Shown piece by piece: positions 8,779 through 18,512 of a stretch of 64,000 bases of DNA; position 1 is the first letter of the stretch, and each line of letters opens with the position of its first letter. The stretch comes from Streptomyces seoulensis (GTDB lineage: Bacteria > Actinomycetota > Actinomycetes > Streptomycetales > Streptomycetaceae): contig NZ_AP025667.1 of NCBI RefSeq assembly GCF_022846655.1, forward strand, positions 4,377,001-4,441,000. Direction: 5' to 3'. A program made the translations under genes and the position numbers. The notes beneath the pieces are model-generated. The model saw nothing but the letters and a program-made list of their open reading frames with translations. It was not told where the DNA came from and made no database searches.

Positions 8779-9450
8779 GTGCGATCTCTGCCTCTGCCGC
8801 TCGCCCTCACCGCTCGTCTGTCCCCGGTCGTCGTGCTGGCCGTCGCGGGCTGGGCCCTCACCTCGGGTCCTGCCGCCACCGCCAACTCCGGTCCTGCTGG
8901 GGGGAGTCCGACGTCTGCCGGTGACTCCGCCGCGCCTGCCGCCTCCTCGGCCGCGCCCGCCGCCAAGACCTACGACGCGGCGCCCGCGCCCTGCACCGGA
9001 GTGCCCGTCGCCACCGTGAAGTCACTGGTGCCCGGCGCGAAGACGGCGGGCAAGGAGATACCGTCCACCGACTCCCGGCTGCGCCGCACCTGCTCCTGGA
9101 ACGCGCTCAAGGGCTACGACTACCGCTGGCTGGACGTCTCCTACGAGGTCGCCGCCTCCGACGAGGCAGCGGCCAAGGAGTACGAGCAGCGGGTCGGCGA
9201 GAAGAGCGGCGGCGGAGCCGTGCCCGGTCTCGGGGACGGCGGCTACTCCGTCGTGAACCTCACCACGGAGGACAAGCAGCAGACCCGCGAGGGCGTGGTG
9301 CTGGCCCACGTCGCCAACGCGCTGGTGGTCATCACCTACAGCGGCAGCGACTTCGAGAACAAGAAGGCCCCCGCGACGGCCGAGATCAACAAGGGCGCCA
9401 TCAAGGCGGCCAAGGACGCGGTGGCGGCCCTGCGCGGCGGCGCCAAGTAG
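8779..9450 (+). CDS. Secreted or membrane-anchored hypothetical protein
   Basis: 223 residues from the GTG at 8779 (weak GAGAAG upstream); the frame remains open further upstream, so the start is uncertain. A short basic start and a hydrophobic segment (about 8-30) suggest a signal peptide or anchor. An Ala/Ser/Pro-rich linker (about 35-62) follows, then a globular domain with two cysteines (PCTG... and RTCSWN). A cysteine pair with CSW resembles the DUF3558-type lipoproteins of actinobacteria, but no lipobox is evident and I do not assign a family. The function is unknown; it is divergent from the protease gene. Confidence 0.7.
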   Translation: MRSLPLPLALTARLSPVVVLAVAGWALTSGPAATANSGPAGGSPTSAGDSAAPAASSAAPAAKTYDAAPAPCTGVPVATVKSLVPGAKTAGKEIPSTDSRLRRTCSWNALKGYDYRWLDVSYEVAASDEAAAKEYEQRVGEKSGGGAVPGLGDGGYSVVNLTTEDKQQTREGVVLAHVANALVVITYSGSDFENKKAPATAEINKGAIKAAKDAVAALRGGAK

Positions 9451-9456
9451 GAAGGA

Positions 9457-9489
9457 AGCCCCGGCAGCCGCACCTCGGCCACCGGGGCT
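9457..9489. terminator. Hairpin between convergent genes
   Basis: AGCCCCGG at 9457-9464 pairs with CCGGGGCT at 9482-9489, a perfect 8-bp stem with a 17-base loop. It lies between the stop at 9450 (+) and the stop at 9497 (-). Confidence 0.6.
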
Positions 9490-9496
9490 CACTGCG

Positions 9497-11029
<1,533 letters not shown>

Positions 11030-11112
11030 GGTGCAGGCCAATCGGATGGGAGGGTCGGGACAGGCCGTGCGGGGGGGGTGCGTCCCGTAAGGGTTCCGTA
11101 CGGGCGTCCTGG

Positions 11113-11143
11113 CCCCCTTCCCGCGCGTCACGCGGGAAGGGGG
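11113..11143 (-). terminator. Strong hairpin between LLM oxidoreductase and permease genes
   Basis: CCCCCTTCCCGCG / loop CGTCA / CGCGGGAAGGGGG, a perfect 13-bp stem. It follows the LLM gene (stop at 11165) and precedes the permease on the same strand, so it separates the two expression units. Confidence 0.8.
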
Positions 11144-11164
11144 AGTTCGATTCGCCTGCCGTGC

Positions 11165-12184
11165 TCAGGCGTTGACGGCGGGGATCACCTTCGTGCCGTA
11201 GGCGTCGATGGTGGCCTCCTGCGCGTCGTGCATGTCGTACACCGCGAACTGGTCCACGCCCAGGGCGCGCAGGGCGTTCAGCTTCTCGATGTGGGTCTCG
11301 ACCGGGCCGATCAGGCAGAAGCGGTCCACGATCTCGTCGGGCACGAACTGGGTGTCGGGGTTGCCGCTGCGTCCGTGGTGGGCGTAGTCGTAGCCCTGGC
11401 GGGCCTTGATGTACTCGGTGAGTTCGTCGGGGATCTGCGCGGAGTGCTCGCCGTAGCGGGAGACGAGGTCGGCCACGTGGTTGCCGACCATGCCGCCGAA
11501 CCAGCGGCACTGCTCGCGGGCGTGGGCGAGGGCCTCGGGCGAGTCGTCGTCGGTGACGTAGGCGGGGGCGGCCACGCAGATGGTGACCTCGTCCGGGTCG
11601 CGGCCGGCGGCCACGGCCGCGTCCTTGACGGCCTTCACCATGAACTCGGTGAGGTAGAGGTCGGCGAGCTGGAGGATGAAGCCGTCGGCCTCCTCGCCGG
11701 TCATCTTCAGCGCCTTGGGCCCGTACGCGGCCATCCAGACGGGGAGTTCGGCGCCCTCCCGCACCCAGGGCAGCCGGATCGGGGTACCGCCCAGGTCGGC
11801 CTCCTCGCCCCGGCCGAGGGCGCGGATGACCTTCATGGCCTCGCTGATCCGGGCGAGGGTGTTGGGCTTGCGGCCCGCGACGCGCATCGCGGAGTCGCCG
11901 CGGCCGATGCCGCACACCGTGCGGTTGCCGTACATGTCGTTGAGGGTGGCGAAGGTGGAGGCGGTGACCTCCCAGGTGCGGGTGCCGGGATTGGTGACCA
12001 TCGGGCCGACGGTCAGCCTGTCGGTGTTCGCCAGGATCTGGCTGTAGATGACGAACGGTTCCTGCCAGAGCACGGCCGAGTCGAAGGTCCAGCCGTGGGT
12101 GAAGCCGTTGCGCTCGGCCCGCTTCATCAGGTCGATGACTCGGGAGGCCGGCGGGTCGGTCTGGAGGACTAGTCCGAAGTCCAT
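11165..12184 (-). CDS. LLM-class flavin/F420-dependent oxidoreductase (CPS_4043-like family)
   Basis: 339 residues, a single luciferase-like (beta/alpha)8 domain. Its opening M-D-F-G-L-V-L-Q-T-D-P-P and the D-M-Y-G-N-R-T-V-C-G-I-G-R-G-D-S segment match the subfamily defined as TIGR03842, predicted to be F420-dependent. The cofactor (FMN versus F420) is not proven by sequence. The start ATG is 11 bp after the hydantoinase stop, so it is the last gene of the amidohydrolase-hydantoinase unit, ending in a 13-bp hairpin. No dihydropyrimidine dehydrogenase (PydA/PydX) is in the window, so a redox role on the hydantoin or pyrimidine ring is an attractive inference. Confidence 0.85.
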   Translation of the reverse strand: MDFGLVLQTDPPASRVIDLMKRAERNGFTHGWTFDSAVLWQEPFVIYSQILANTDRLTVGPMVTNPGTRTWEVTASTFATLNDMYGNRTVCGIGRGDSAMRVAGRKPNTLARISEAMKVIRALGRGEEADLGGTPIRLPWVREGAELPVWMAAYGPKALKMTGEEADGFILQLADLYLTEFMVKAVKDAAVAAGRDPDEVTICVAAPAYVTDDDSPEALAHAREQCRWFGGMVGNHVADLVSRYGEHSAQIPDELTEYIKARQGYDYAHHGRSGNPDTQFVPDEIVDRFCLIGPVETHIEKLNALRALGVDQFAVYDMHDAQEATIDAYGTKVIPAVNA

Positions 12185-12195
12185 GGGCACGACTC

Positions 12196-13599
12196 CTAGT
12201 TGAGGTACTGACAGGTGGAGCGGGGGGTGTAGGCGCCGTGCCCGGCGTGGCCGGTGTACTCCCGGTCGGTGATCACGGGGACGCCGCGCGAGAGGACCGT
12301 CTCGACCCGGCCGGTGATCCGCTTGCCCTCGTACGCCGAGTAGTCGACGTTCATGTGGTGCGTCTCGGCCGAGATCACCTGCTCGGCGTGCGGGTCGTAG
12401 ATCACCACGTCGGCGTCGGCGCCGGGCGCGATGGTGCCCTTCTTCGGGTACATACCGAACATGCGGGCCGGGGTGGCGCAGGCGATCTCGATCCAGCGGC
12501 GGCGCGAGATGTGGCCGTCGACCACGGCCTGGTGGAGGAGGTCCATGCGGTTCTCCACACCCGGCATCCCGTTGGGGATCTTGGAGAAGTCGCCGCGGCC
12601 CAGCTCCTTCTGGCCGGAGAAGCAGAACGGGCAGTGGTCGGTGGAGACCACCTGGAGGTCGTTGGTGCGCAGGCCCCGCCAGAGTGCGGCCTGGTGGTCC
12701 TTGGGCCGCAGCGGGGTGCTGCACACGTACTTGGCGCCCTCGAAGTCCGGCTCGGCGAGGTTGTCGGTGGACAGGAACAGGTACTGCGGGCAGGTCTCGC
12801 CGAAGACGTTCAGACCCTCGTCGCGGGCCCGCGTCAGCTCGGCCACCGCCTCCTGCGCCGAGACGTGCACGACGTACAGCGGCGCGCCGGCGACCTGGGC
12901 CAGTTTGATCGCGCGGTGGGTGGCCTCGGCCTCCAGCAGGGCCTTGCGGACCTCTCCGTGGTAGCGGGGGTCGGTCTCGCCGCGTGCGAGGGCCTGCTCG
13001 ACCAGGACGTCGATGGCGATGCCGTTCTCGGCGTGCATCATGATCAGCCCGCCGTTCTCGGCGGCCCTCTGCATGGCCCGCAGGATCTGGCCGTCGTCGG
13101 AGTAGAAGACCCCCGGATAGGCCATGAACTGCTTGAACGAGGTCACGCCCTCCTCGACCAGCAGGTCCATCTCCTTGAGCGTCTCCTGGTTCACATCGGA
13201 GACGATCATGTGGAAGCCGTAGTCGATGGCGCAGTTGCCCTCGGCCTTCTGGTGCCAGGCGTCCAGTCCCTCGCGCAGGGTGCTGCCGACGCTCTGGATG
13301 GCGAAGTCCACGATGGTGGTGGTGCCGCCCCAGGCTGCCGCGCGGGTGCCGGTCTCGAAGGTGTCGGCGGCGTAGGTGCCGCCGAACGGCATCTCCATGT
13401 GGGTGTGGCCGTCGACTCCGCCCGGGATGACGTACTTCCCGGTCGCGTCGATGGTCCGGTCCGCGGTGAACGCCTCGGCGGCGGGGGTGCCGGAGGCGGC
13501 GAGGGCGGCGATACGGCCGTCCTCGATCAGTACGTCGGCGTGGATCTCGTCGGAGGCGGTGATGACGAGACCGTTGCGGATGAGGGTACGGGTGCCCAT
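12196..13599 (-). CDS. D-hydantoinase / dihydropyrimidinase
   Basis: 467 residues, cyclic amidohydrolase family. Metal and active-site residues are all in place: H65-x-H67, K156 in SFKQFMAY (the carboxylated lysine bridging two metals), Y161, H189, H245 and D321 in STDHCPF. It hydrolyses dihydrouracil to N-carbamoyl-beta-alanine, or 5-substituted hydantoins to N-carbamoyl-D-amino acids. It sits between the amidohydrolase that would take its product and the LLM oxidoreductase, 45 bp and 11 bp away, so they look like one operon. Allantoinase is a relative, but the separate true allantoinase at 50954-52285 makes a hydantoin/pyrimidine role more likely. Confidence 0.93.
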   Translation of the reverse strand: MGTRTLIRNGLVITASDEIHADVLIEDGRIAALAASGTPAAEAFTADRTIDATGKYVIPGGVDGHTHMEMPFGGTYAADTFETGTRAAAWGGTTTIVDFAIQSVGSTLREGLDAWHQKAEGNCAIDYGFHMIVSDVNQETLKEMDLLVEEGVTSFKQFMAYPGVFYSDDGQILRAMQRAAENGGLIMMHAENGIAIDVLVEQALARGETDPRYHGEVRKALLEAEATHRAIKLAQVAGAPLYVVHVSAQEAVAELTRARDEGLNVFGETCPQYLFLSTDNLAEPDFEGAKYVCSTPLRPKDHQAALWRGLRTNDLQVVSTDHCPFCFSGQKELGRGDFSKIPNGMPGVENRMDLLHQAVVDGHISRRRWIEIACATPARMFGMYPKKGTIAPGADADVVIYDPHAEQVISAETHHMNVDYSAYEGKRITGRVETVLSRGVPVITDREYTGHAGHGAYTPRSTCQYLN

Positions 13600-13644
13600 G
13601 CTCCTACTCCTGGATCGAACGGCCTTCTGGACAGGACCTGTCGG

Positions 13645-14487
13645 TTACGGCGCCGTCAGCGGGCCGTACGTGCCCGGCTCGCGGTCGCGGTAGAACTGCC
13701 AGCGGTCGCGGACCTCGCGCAGCTTCGCCATGTCGAGGTCGCGTACGACGAGTTCGGTCTCCTTGTCGCTCGCGACCTCGCCGACGAACTGGGCCTCCGG
13801 GTCCACGAAGTACGTGGTGCCGTAGAAGTCGTTGTCGCCCAGGTCCTCCACGCCGACCCGGTTGATGGCGCCGACGAAGTACTCGTTGGCGACGGCCGCC
13901 GCCGGCTGCTCCAACTGCCAGAGGTAGCGGGAGAGTCCGCGCGAGGTGGCCGAGGGGTTGAAGACGATCTCGGCTCCGGCCAGGCCCAACGCCCGCCAGC
14001 CTTCCGGGAAGTGGCGGTCGTAGCAGATGTAGACGCCGATCCGGCCGACGGCGGTGTCGAAGACGGGCCAGCCGCTGTTGCCGGGACGGAAGTAGAACTT
14101 CTCCCAGAATCCCTGGACCTGGGGGATGTGGGTCTTGCGGTACTTGCCGAGGTAGGAGCCGTCCGCGTCGATCACGGCGGCGGTGTTGTAGAGGACGCCG
14201 GGCTGCTCCTCCTCGTACATGGGCAGCACCAGGACGATGCCCAGTTCCTTCGCCAGCGCCTGGAAGCGGCGGACGGTGGGGCCCTCGGGGATCTGCTCGG
14301 CGTACTCGTAGAACGCCTTGTCCTGCACCTGGCAGAAGTAGGGGCCGTAGAACAGCTCCTGGAAGCAGAGGACCTGGGCGCCCTGGGCGGCGGCGTCGCG
14401 GGCCGCCTGCTCGTGCACCTGGATCATGGATTCCTTGTCGCCCGTCCAGGCCGTCTGGAAGAGGGCGGCGCGGATCACTCGGCTCAT
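13645..14487 (-). CDS. Nitrilase-superfamily N-carbamoyl-beta-alanine amidohydrolase (copy 1)
   Basis: 280 residues, carbon-nitrogen hydrolase fold with the catalytic triad E44 (FQELF), K118 (KYRKTHIP) and C155 (GVYICYDRHFPE). The family cleaves N-carbamoyl-beta-alanine or N-carbamoyl-D-amino acids to the amino acid, CO2 and NH3, the step after hydantoinase. It is the first gene of the unit amidohydrolase-hydantoinase-LLM, and its promoter region (14488-14642) holds two pairs of direct repeats. It is a close paralogue of the protein at 17514-18356: same length and same triad positions, so one may prefer beta-alanine precursors and the other hydantoin products (inference). Confidence 0.92.
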   Translation of the reverse strand: MSRVIRAALFQTAWTGDKESMIQVHEQAARDAAAQGAQVLCFQELFYGPYFCQVQDKAFYEYAEQIPEGPTVRRFQALAKELGIVLVLPMYEEEQPGVLYNTAAVIDADGSYLGKYRKTHIPQVQGFWEKFYFRPGNSGWPVFDTAVGRIGVYICYDRHFPEGWRALGLAGAEIVFNPSATSRGLSRYLWQLEQPAAAVANEYFVGAINRVGVEDLGDNDFYGTTYFVDPEAQFVGEVASDKETELVVRDLDMAKLREVRDRWQFYRDREPGTYGPLTAP

Positions 14488-14552
14488 CGGGACCTCCGGT
14501 AGCTCGACTCAAGGGGAGCCTAGGAAGGTCGCGGGGCCGGTTTGAGTGGCAG

Positions 14553-14645
14553 CGTGTCACGTCTGCGGGGCGTGGCCGTGCCACCGTGTCACGTGTTCCC
14601 GTGGACATGTTTCACCGCCGTTTTCGCAGGTCGTGGCATGTTTCA
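14553..14645. promoter_or_regulatory. Two pairs of spaced direct repeats, probable PucR operator array
   Basis: CGTGTCACGT occurs at 14553-14562 and 14585-14594 (32 bp apart), and CATGTTTCA at 14606-14614 and 14637-14645 (31 bp apart). Each spacing is three helical turns. The array fills the gap between the amidohydrolase start (14487, minus strand) and the pucR stop (14643), exactly where this operon's promoter must be. Assignment to PucR is inference. Confidence 0.5.
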
Positions 14646-16217
14646 GCCCTGTTGCGCATCGTGCGCGAGGAGTGCGATGTGCACGGAGGCCGCCTGTTCG
14701 AAGTCGTCCAGGTCGATCCCGAGCCGCGTCTGTATGGCCTCTAGCCGGCGGTACAGGGCGGGCCGGGAGACGTGGTGGAGCTGGGCGGTGCGGGACTTGT
14801 TGCGGCCGGTCGCCAGATAGGTGCGCAGCACGTCCAGCAGCTCACGGCCGCCGCCGCACAGCAGGCCGTCCAGCTCGCGTTCGGCGAAGGACTGCACCTG
14901 CGGGTCGTCGCGCAGCAGCCGGACCAGCCCGCGCAGGTGCACGTCCCGCAGCCGGACCACGGCCGGCGGGTCGAGGGCGGCCCCGGCGACGGCGTCCGCG
15001 ACGTGCCGGGCCTCGCGCAGTCCGGCGGGCACGTCGTCCCAGCAGGTACGGGGGTCGGCGGCGGCGATCACCGTGTCCGGATGCTCGGGGGTGCGCAGCC
15101 GCGCGGCCAGGCGCGCGGTGAGCGCTTCCGCGTCCTGGTCGCGGGCGAGGCTGAGCAGTACGGCGGTGGCGCCGTCGGCCAGCTCCGCGACCAGCCCGGT
15201 CAGCCCCAGGGTGCGCAACACCCGCTCCAGCCGGGCAGGTTCGGCGCCCGGCACGACGAGCGGCACGAACGTGCGCCGGTTGACGGGGAGTCCGGCCGCG
15301 CGCGCCCTGGGCAGCAGATGGCGGGCGGGTACGGTCCCGGCGGCGAGGTCGGTCAGCAGCCCGTGCGCGGACTGCTCCTCCCAGGTCCGGCCGGAGCCGG
15401 CGCCGAGCATCCGGTGCAGCACCAGCGCCTCGGCGGCCCGGTCGGCCAGGAGGCGCCCGGTGGCCGTGTCGCCCCGGTAGCCGCACAGCAGCAGCCTGCC
15501 CCAGCGCTCCCCGCGGCCGCCCAGCTCGGCGCGGACCCAGCCGTCGCCCTCGCTGCCCCCGGCCTGCCGGGCGATGCGCTCCCAGTCGCGCAGCACGTCG
15601 TCCACGGCAGGCCGCTCCCCCGCCGTGGCGAGGACGCGGTGGGCGAGGTTGGTGAGGACGACCGGACAGCCGCTGTGCTGGGCGACCTCGTCCAGGAGAC
15701 GCTGCAGCGGGGCGCCGGAGGTGATCAGCGCGGTGAGGCCGGTGCGGACGGCCTCGGAGAGGCTGACGGCGGCGAACTTCCGCCGTACCAGCCGGGACTG
15801 GACCTCTTCGGTGAGTTCGGCGAAGGGGAAGGGCCGGTGCAGGACGACCAGCGGCAGCCCGCACCGCTCGGCGGCCCGGCGCATCACCTCGGGCGGTGTG
15901 GGGAAGGCGCGGCCGAGCCCGAGGACGACGGCGGCGGCCTCCGCCCGGTGCAGCGACTGGATGTACGCGGTCTGCTTGGCCTCGTCCCCGGCGAGCAGCA
16001 CCCCGGTGGTGAGCACCATCTCGCCGCCGCTGAGCATCACGCCCACGTCGGCGGCCTCGGCCACGTGCACCCAGCGCACGGCCCGGTCGAGCCCGCCGGC
16101 CCCGGCCACCACCTCGGGCTCCCCGGCGAGCACCCGTTCCAGCGTGAGCACCTGCCGGACGGACAGGGCCGGTTCCTCCGGCCGGGAGGCGTGCCGGAAC
16201 TCCGAGGTGGTGGTCAT
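14643..16217 (-). CDS. PucR-family transcriptional regulator
   Basis: 524 residues. The N-terminal purine-catabolism-regulator domain (about 16-140) is followed by a CdaR/GGDEF-like middle region. The C-terminus (about 455-520) is a helix-turn-helix with L-L-D-V-L-R-T-Y-L and N-K-S-R-T-A-Q-L-H-H-V-S-R-P-A-L-Y-R-R-L, typical of PucR. Family members control purine, hydantoin or pyrimidine use. It follows the transaminase gene by 16 bp and so belongs to the amidohydrolase-transaminase-pucR unit, and it lies directly upstream of the second catabolic operon, whose repeats it probably binds. Start at the ATG at 16217. Confidence 0.92.
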   Translation of the reverse strand: MTTTSEFRHASRPEEPALSVRQVLTLERVLAGEPEVVAGAGGLDRAVRWVHVAEAADVGVMLSGGEMVLTTGVLLAGDEAKQTAYIQSLHRAEAAAVVLGLGRAFPTPPEVMRRAAERCGLPLVVLHRPFPFAELTEEVQSRLVRRKFAAVSLSEAVRTGLTALITSGAPLQRLLDEVAQHSGCPVVLTNLAHRVLATAGERPAVDDVLRDWERIARQAGGSEGDGWVRAELGGRGERWGRLLLCGYRGDTATGRLLADRAAEALVLHRMLGAGSGRTWEEQSAHGLLTDLAAGTVPARHLLPRARAAGLPVNRRTFVPLVVPGAEPARLERVLRTLGLTGLVAELADGATAVLLSLARDQDAEALTARLAARLRTPEHPDTVIAAADPRTCWDDVPAGLREARHVADAVAGAALDPPAVVRLRDVHLRGLVRLLRDDPQVQSFAERELDGLLCGGGRELLDVLRTYLATGRNKSRTAQLHHVSRPALYRRLEAIQTRLGIDLDDFEQAASVHIALLAHDAQQG

Positions 16218-16233
16218 CGCTGTACCTCGTTCT

Positions 16234-17517
16234 CTAGTACGTGCTCCTCAGCGCGTTCTCGAGGATCGCCGCGCCTTCCTCGGCCTCCGCGACGGTGAGC
16301 GTCAGCGGCGGGGCGATGCGCAGGGCGCTGGTGTCGTGGCCGCCGCCCTTGCCGATGAGCAGGCCGTTCGCGCGGGCCGTCTCCAGTACGGCGGCCGCTG
16401 CGGCCGGATCGGCCTGGTCGGTGCCCGGCTTCACCAGTTCGACGCCGATCATCAGGCCCCGGCCGCGCACCTCGCGGACGCCGGGCAGTCCGGCGGTGAC
16501 GGCGCGCAGCAGCTCGATGAGCAGGCCGCCGACCCGGCGGGCGTTGCCCTGGAGGTCGTGTTCGAGGTGGTAGGCGAGGTTGGCGAGACCGGCGGTCATG
16601 GTGATCTGGGTGCCGCCGAAGGTGGAGATGCTGTTGGCGTCGATGCAGTTCATGATCTCGGAGCGGGCGATCACCCCGCCGATGGACATGCCGTTGCCGA
16701 TGCCCTTGGCGAAGGTGACGATGTCCGGCGGGCCGCTCCGGCCGTGTGCCTGCCAGCCCCAGAAATGCTCGCCGGTGCGGCCCCAGCCGGTCTGGACCTC
16801 GTCGGAGATCCAGAGGATGCCGTGCTCGTCCAGCACCTCGCGGAAGGCGGCGTACAGGCCGTCCGGCGGGGAGGTGAAGCCGCCGACGCCCTGGATGGGT
16901 TCGGCGATCAGCGCGACCGGGGGCCGGGTCTGGCCGAGGAGGTCGCGCAGGTCGGCCACGCAGGCGTCGATGAACGCGCGGTCGTCGAGGTCCGCGTACG
17001 GGCCCCGGCTGCGGACGCCGCCGTGCACGTAGAGGGTCTGGAGCGGGGACAGGGTGGTCGGGGACCAGGCGCGGTTGCCGGTCATGCCGACCGCGCCGAA
17101 GGAACGGCCGTGGTAGCTGTTGCGCATCGCCAGGACGGTGTTGCCCTGGCGGTAGGTGGTGGCGAGCAGCATCGCCGTGTCGTTGGCCTCGGTGCCGGAG
17201 GTGGTGAAGAAGACCCGCGCGTCCGGGATTCCGCTCAACATGGCCACGCGCTCGGCCAGTTCGACCATCGGGCGGTTGAGGTAGAGGGTCGAGGAGTGGA
17301 TGATGCGGCCGGCCTGCTCGCTGACCGCCTTGGTGACCTCGGGCAGGGCGTGCGCGGTCATGGTGGTGAGGATGCCGCCGAAGAAGTCCAGGTAGCGGTT
17401 TCCCTCGGCGTCCCAGACGTGGCGGCCCTCGCCGTGGGTGATCTCCAGCGGCCGGTCGTAGTAGAGGGCGAGCCAGTCGGGCATGACACCACGGTGGCGG
17501 GCGTACAGGTCGTTCAC
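16234..17517 (-). CDS. Class III aminotransferase, probable beta-alanine transaminase
   Basis: 427 residues, fold-type I PLP enzyme of the omega-transaminase class. The Schiff-base lysine is K271 in VTFAKGIGNG, with the preceding I-S-D-E-V-Q-T-G-W-G-R PLP-aspartate segment. The GTG at 17517 overlaps the TGA of the upstream amidohydrolase (17514-17517), so translation is coupled. I chose this over an upstream start at 17571 because the first conserved residues (N-D-L-Y-A-R-H) follow the GTG. It would convert beta-alanine plus pyruvate or 2-oxoglutarate to malonate semialdehyde. Other amines or D-beta-amino acids are possible. Confidence 0.88.
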   Translation of the reverse strand: MNDLYARHRGVMPDWLALYYDRPLEITHGEGRHVWDAEGNRYLDFFGGILTTMTAHALPEVTKAVSEQAGRIIHSSTLYLNRPMVELAERVAMLSGIPDARVFFTTSGTEANDTAMLLATTYRQGNTVLAMRNSYHGRSFGAVGMTGNRAWSPTTLSPLQTLYVHGGVRSRGPYADLDDRAFIDACVADLRDLLGQTRPPVALIAEPIQGVGGFTSPPDGLYAAFREVLDEHGILWISDEVQTGWGRTGEHFWGWQAHGRSGPPDIVTFAKGIGNGMSIGGVIARSEIMNCIDANSISTFGGTQITMTAGLANLAYHLEHDLQGNARRVGGLLIELLRAVTAGLPGVREVRGRGLMIGVELVKPGTDQADPAAAAAVLETARANGLLIGKGGGHDTSALRIAPPLTLTVAEAEEGAAILENALRSTY

Positions 17518-18356
17518 GGGTTCACCAGCCCCTCGTAGGTGTCGGGGCGGCGGTCGCGGTAGAACGCCCACTGCTGCCGGACCTCGTCGATGAGGTCGAA
17601 GTCCAGGTCGCGTACGACGAGTTCCTCGGCCTTGTCGTCGGCGACCTCGCCGACGAAGCGGCCGCGCGGGTCGACGAAGTACGAGGTGCCGTAGAAGTCG
17701 TTGTCGCCGTACTCCTCCTGGCCGACGCGGTTGATGGCGGCGACGAAGTACTCGTTGGCGACGGCCGCGGCGGGCTGCTCCAACTGCCAGAGGTGGGAGG
17801 AGAGACCGCGGTGGGTCGCTGACGGGTTGTAGACCAACTGGGCTCCGTTGAGTCCCAGTTGGCGCCAGCCCTCGGGGAAGTGGCGGTCGTAGCAGATGTA
17901 GACGCCGACCTTGCCGACCGCCGTGTCGAAGACGGGCCAGCCGAGGTTTCCGGGTTTGAAGTAGTACTTCTCCCAGAAGCCCTTGACCTGGGGGATGTGG
18001 TGCTTGCGGTACTTGCCCAGGTAGCTGCCGTCCGCGTCGATCACGGCGGCGGTGTTGTAGTAGAAACCGGAGCCGTCGACCTCGAAGACCGGGGCGATGA
18101 TCACCATGCCGGTCTCGGCCGCCAGGTCCCGCATCCGGCTCACGGTCGGCCCGTCCGGCACCGGTTCCGCCCAGCGGTAGTGCTCTGGCTCCTGCACCTG
18201 GCAGAAGTAGGGGGCGTTGAAGACTTCCTGGAACCCGATGATCTTCGCGCCCTGGGCCGCCGCCTCGCGGGCGTACTCCTCATGCTTGTCGATCATGGAC
18301 TCGGTGTCGCCGGTCCAGGTGGCCTGAACCAGTGCGGCACGTACGACGTTGGCCAT
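17514..18356 (-). CDS. Nitrilase-superfamily N-carbamoyl-beta-alanine amidohydrolase (copy 2)
   Basis: 280 residues with the catalytic triad E44, K118 (KYRKHHIP) and C155, as in copy 1. The ATG at 18356 is preceded by GAAGGAG. It is the first gene of the unit that continues into the transaminase by a 4-bp overlap, so its product (beta-alanine or a D-amino acid) would pass straight to that enzyme. The upstream region has a 12/13-bp inverted repeat (18386-18414) just ahead of the ribosome site. Confidence 0.92.
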   Translation of the reverse strand: MANVVRAALVQATWTGDTESMIDKHEEYAREAAAQGAKIIGFQEVFNAPYFCQVQEPEHYRWAEPVPDGPTVSRMRDLAAETGMVIIAPVFEVDGSGFYYNTAAVIDADGSYLGKYRKHHIPQVKGFWEKYYFKPGNLGWPVFDTAVGKVGVYICYDRHFPEGWRQLGLNGAQLVYNPSATHRGLSSHLWQLEQPAAAVANEYFVAAINRVGQEEYGDNDFYGTSYFVDPRGRFVGEVADDKAEELVVRDLDFDLIDEVRQQWAFYRDRRPDTYEGLVNP

Positions 18357-18385
18357 GAGCTGCTCCTTCGACGCGGCGTCCGAGC

Positions 18386-18414
18386 CTCTACGCCCGTAGA
18401 AACGGGCCGTAGAG
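18386..18414. promoter_or_regulatory. Near-perfect inverted repeat upstream of amidohydrolase 2
   Basis: CTCTACG-CCCGT / AGAA / ACGGGCCGTAGAG: the arms match over 12 bases with one extra base on the right. It lies 30-58 bp upstream of the start codon at 18356, where an operator or a 5'-UTR hairpin controlling the operon would be. Confidence 0.5.
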
Positions 18415-18512
18415 GGACGAAAGTAAGCCTCTTGGACGCCCTTGCCAAGACCATCGTCGCCAACCCGCTGATTCGATCCCGTTTCACACCCCTGCGGGTG
18501 AGCGGGGGCCGG

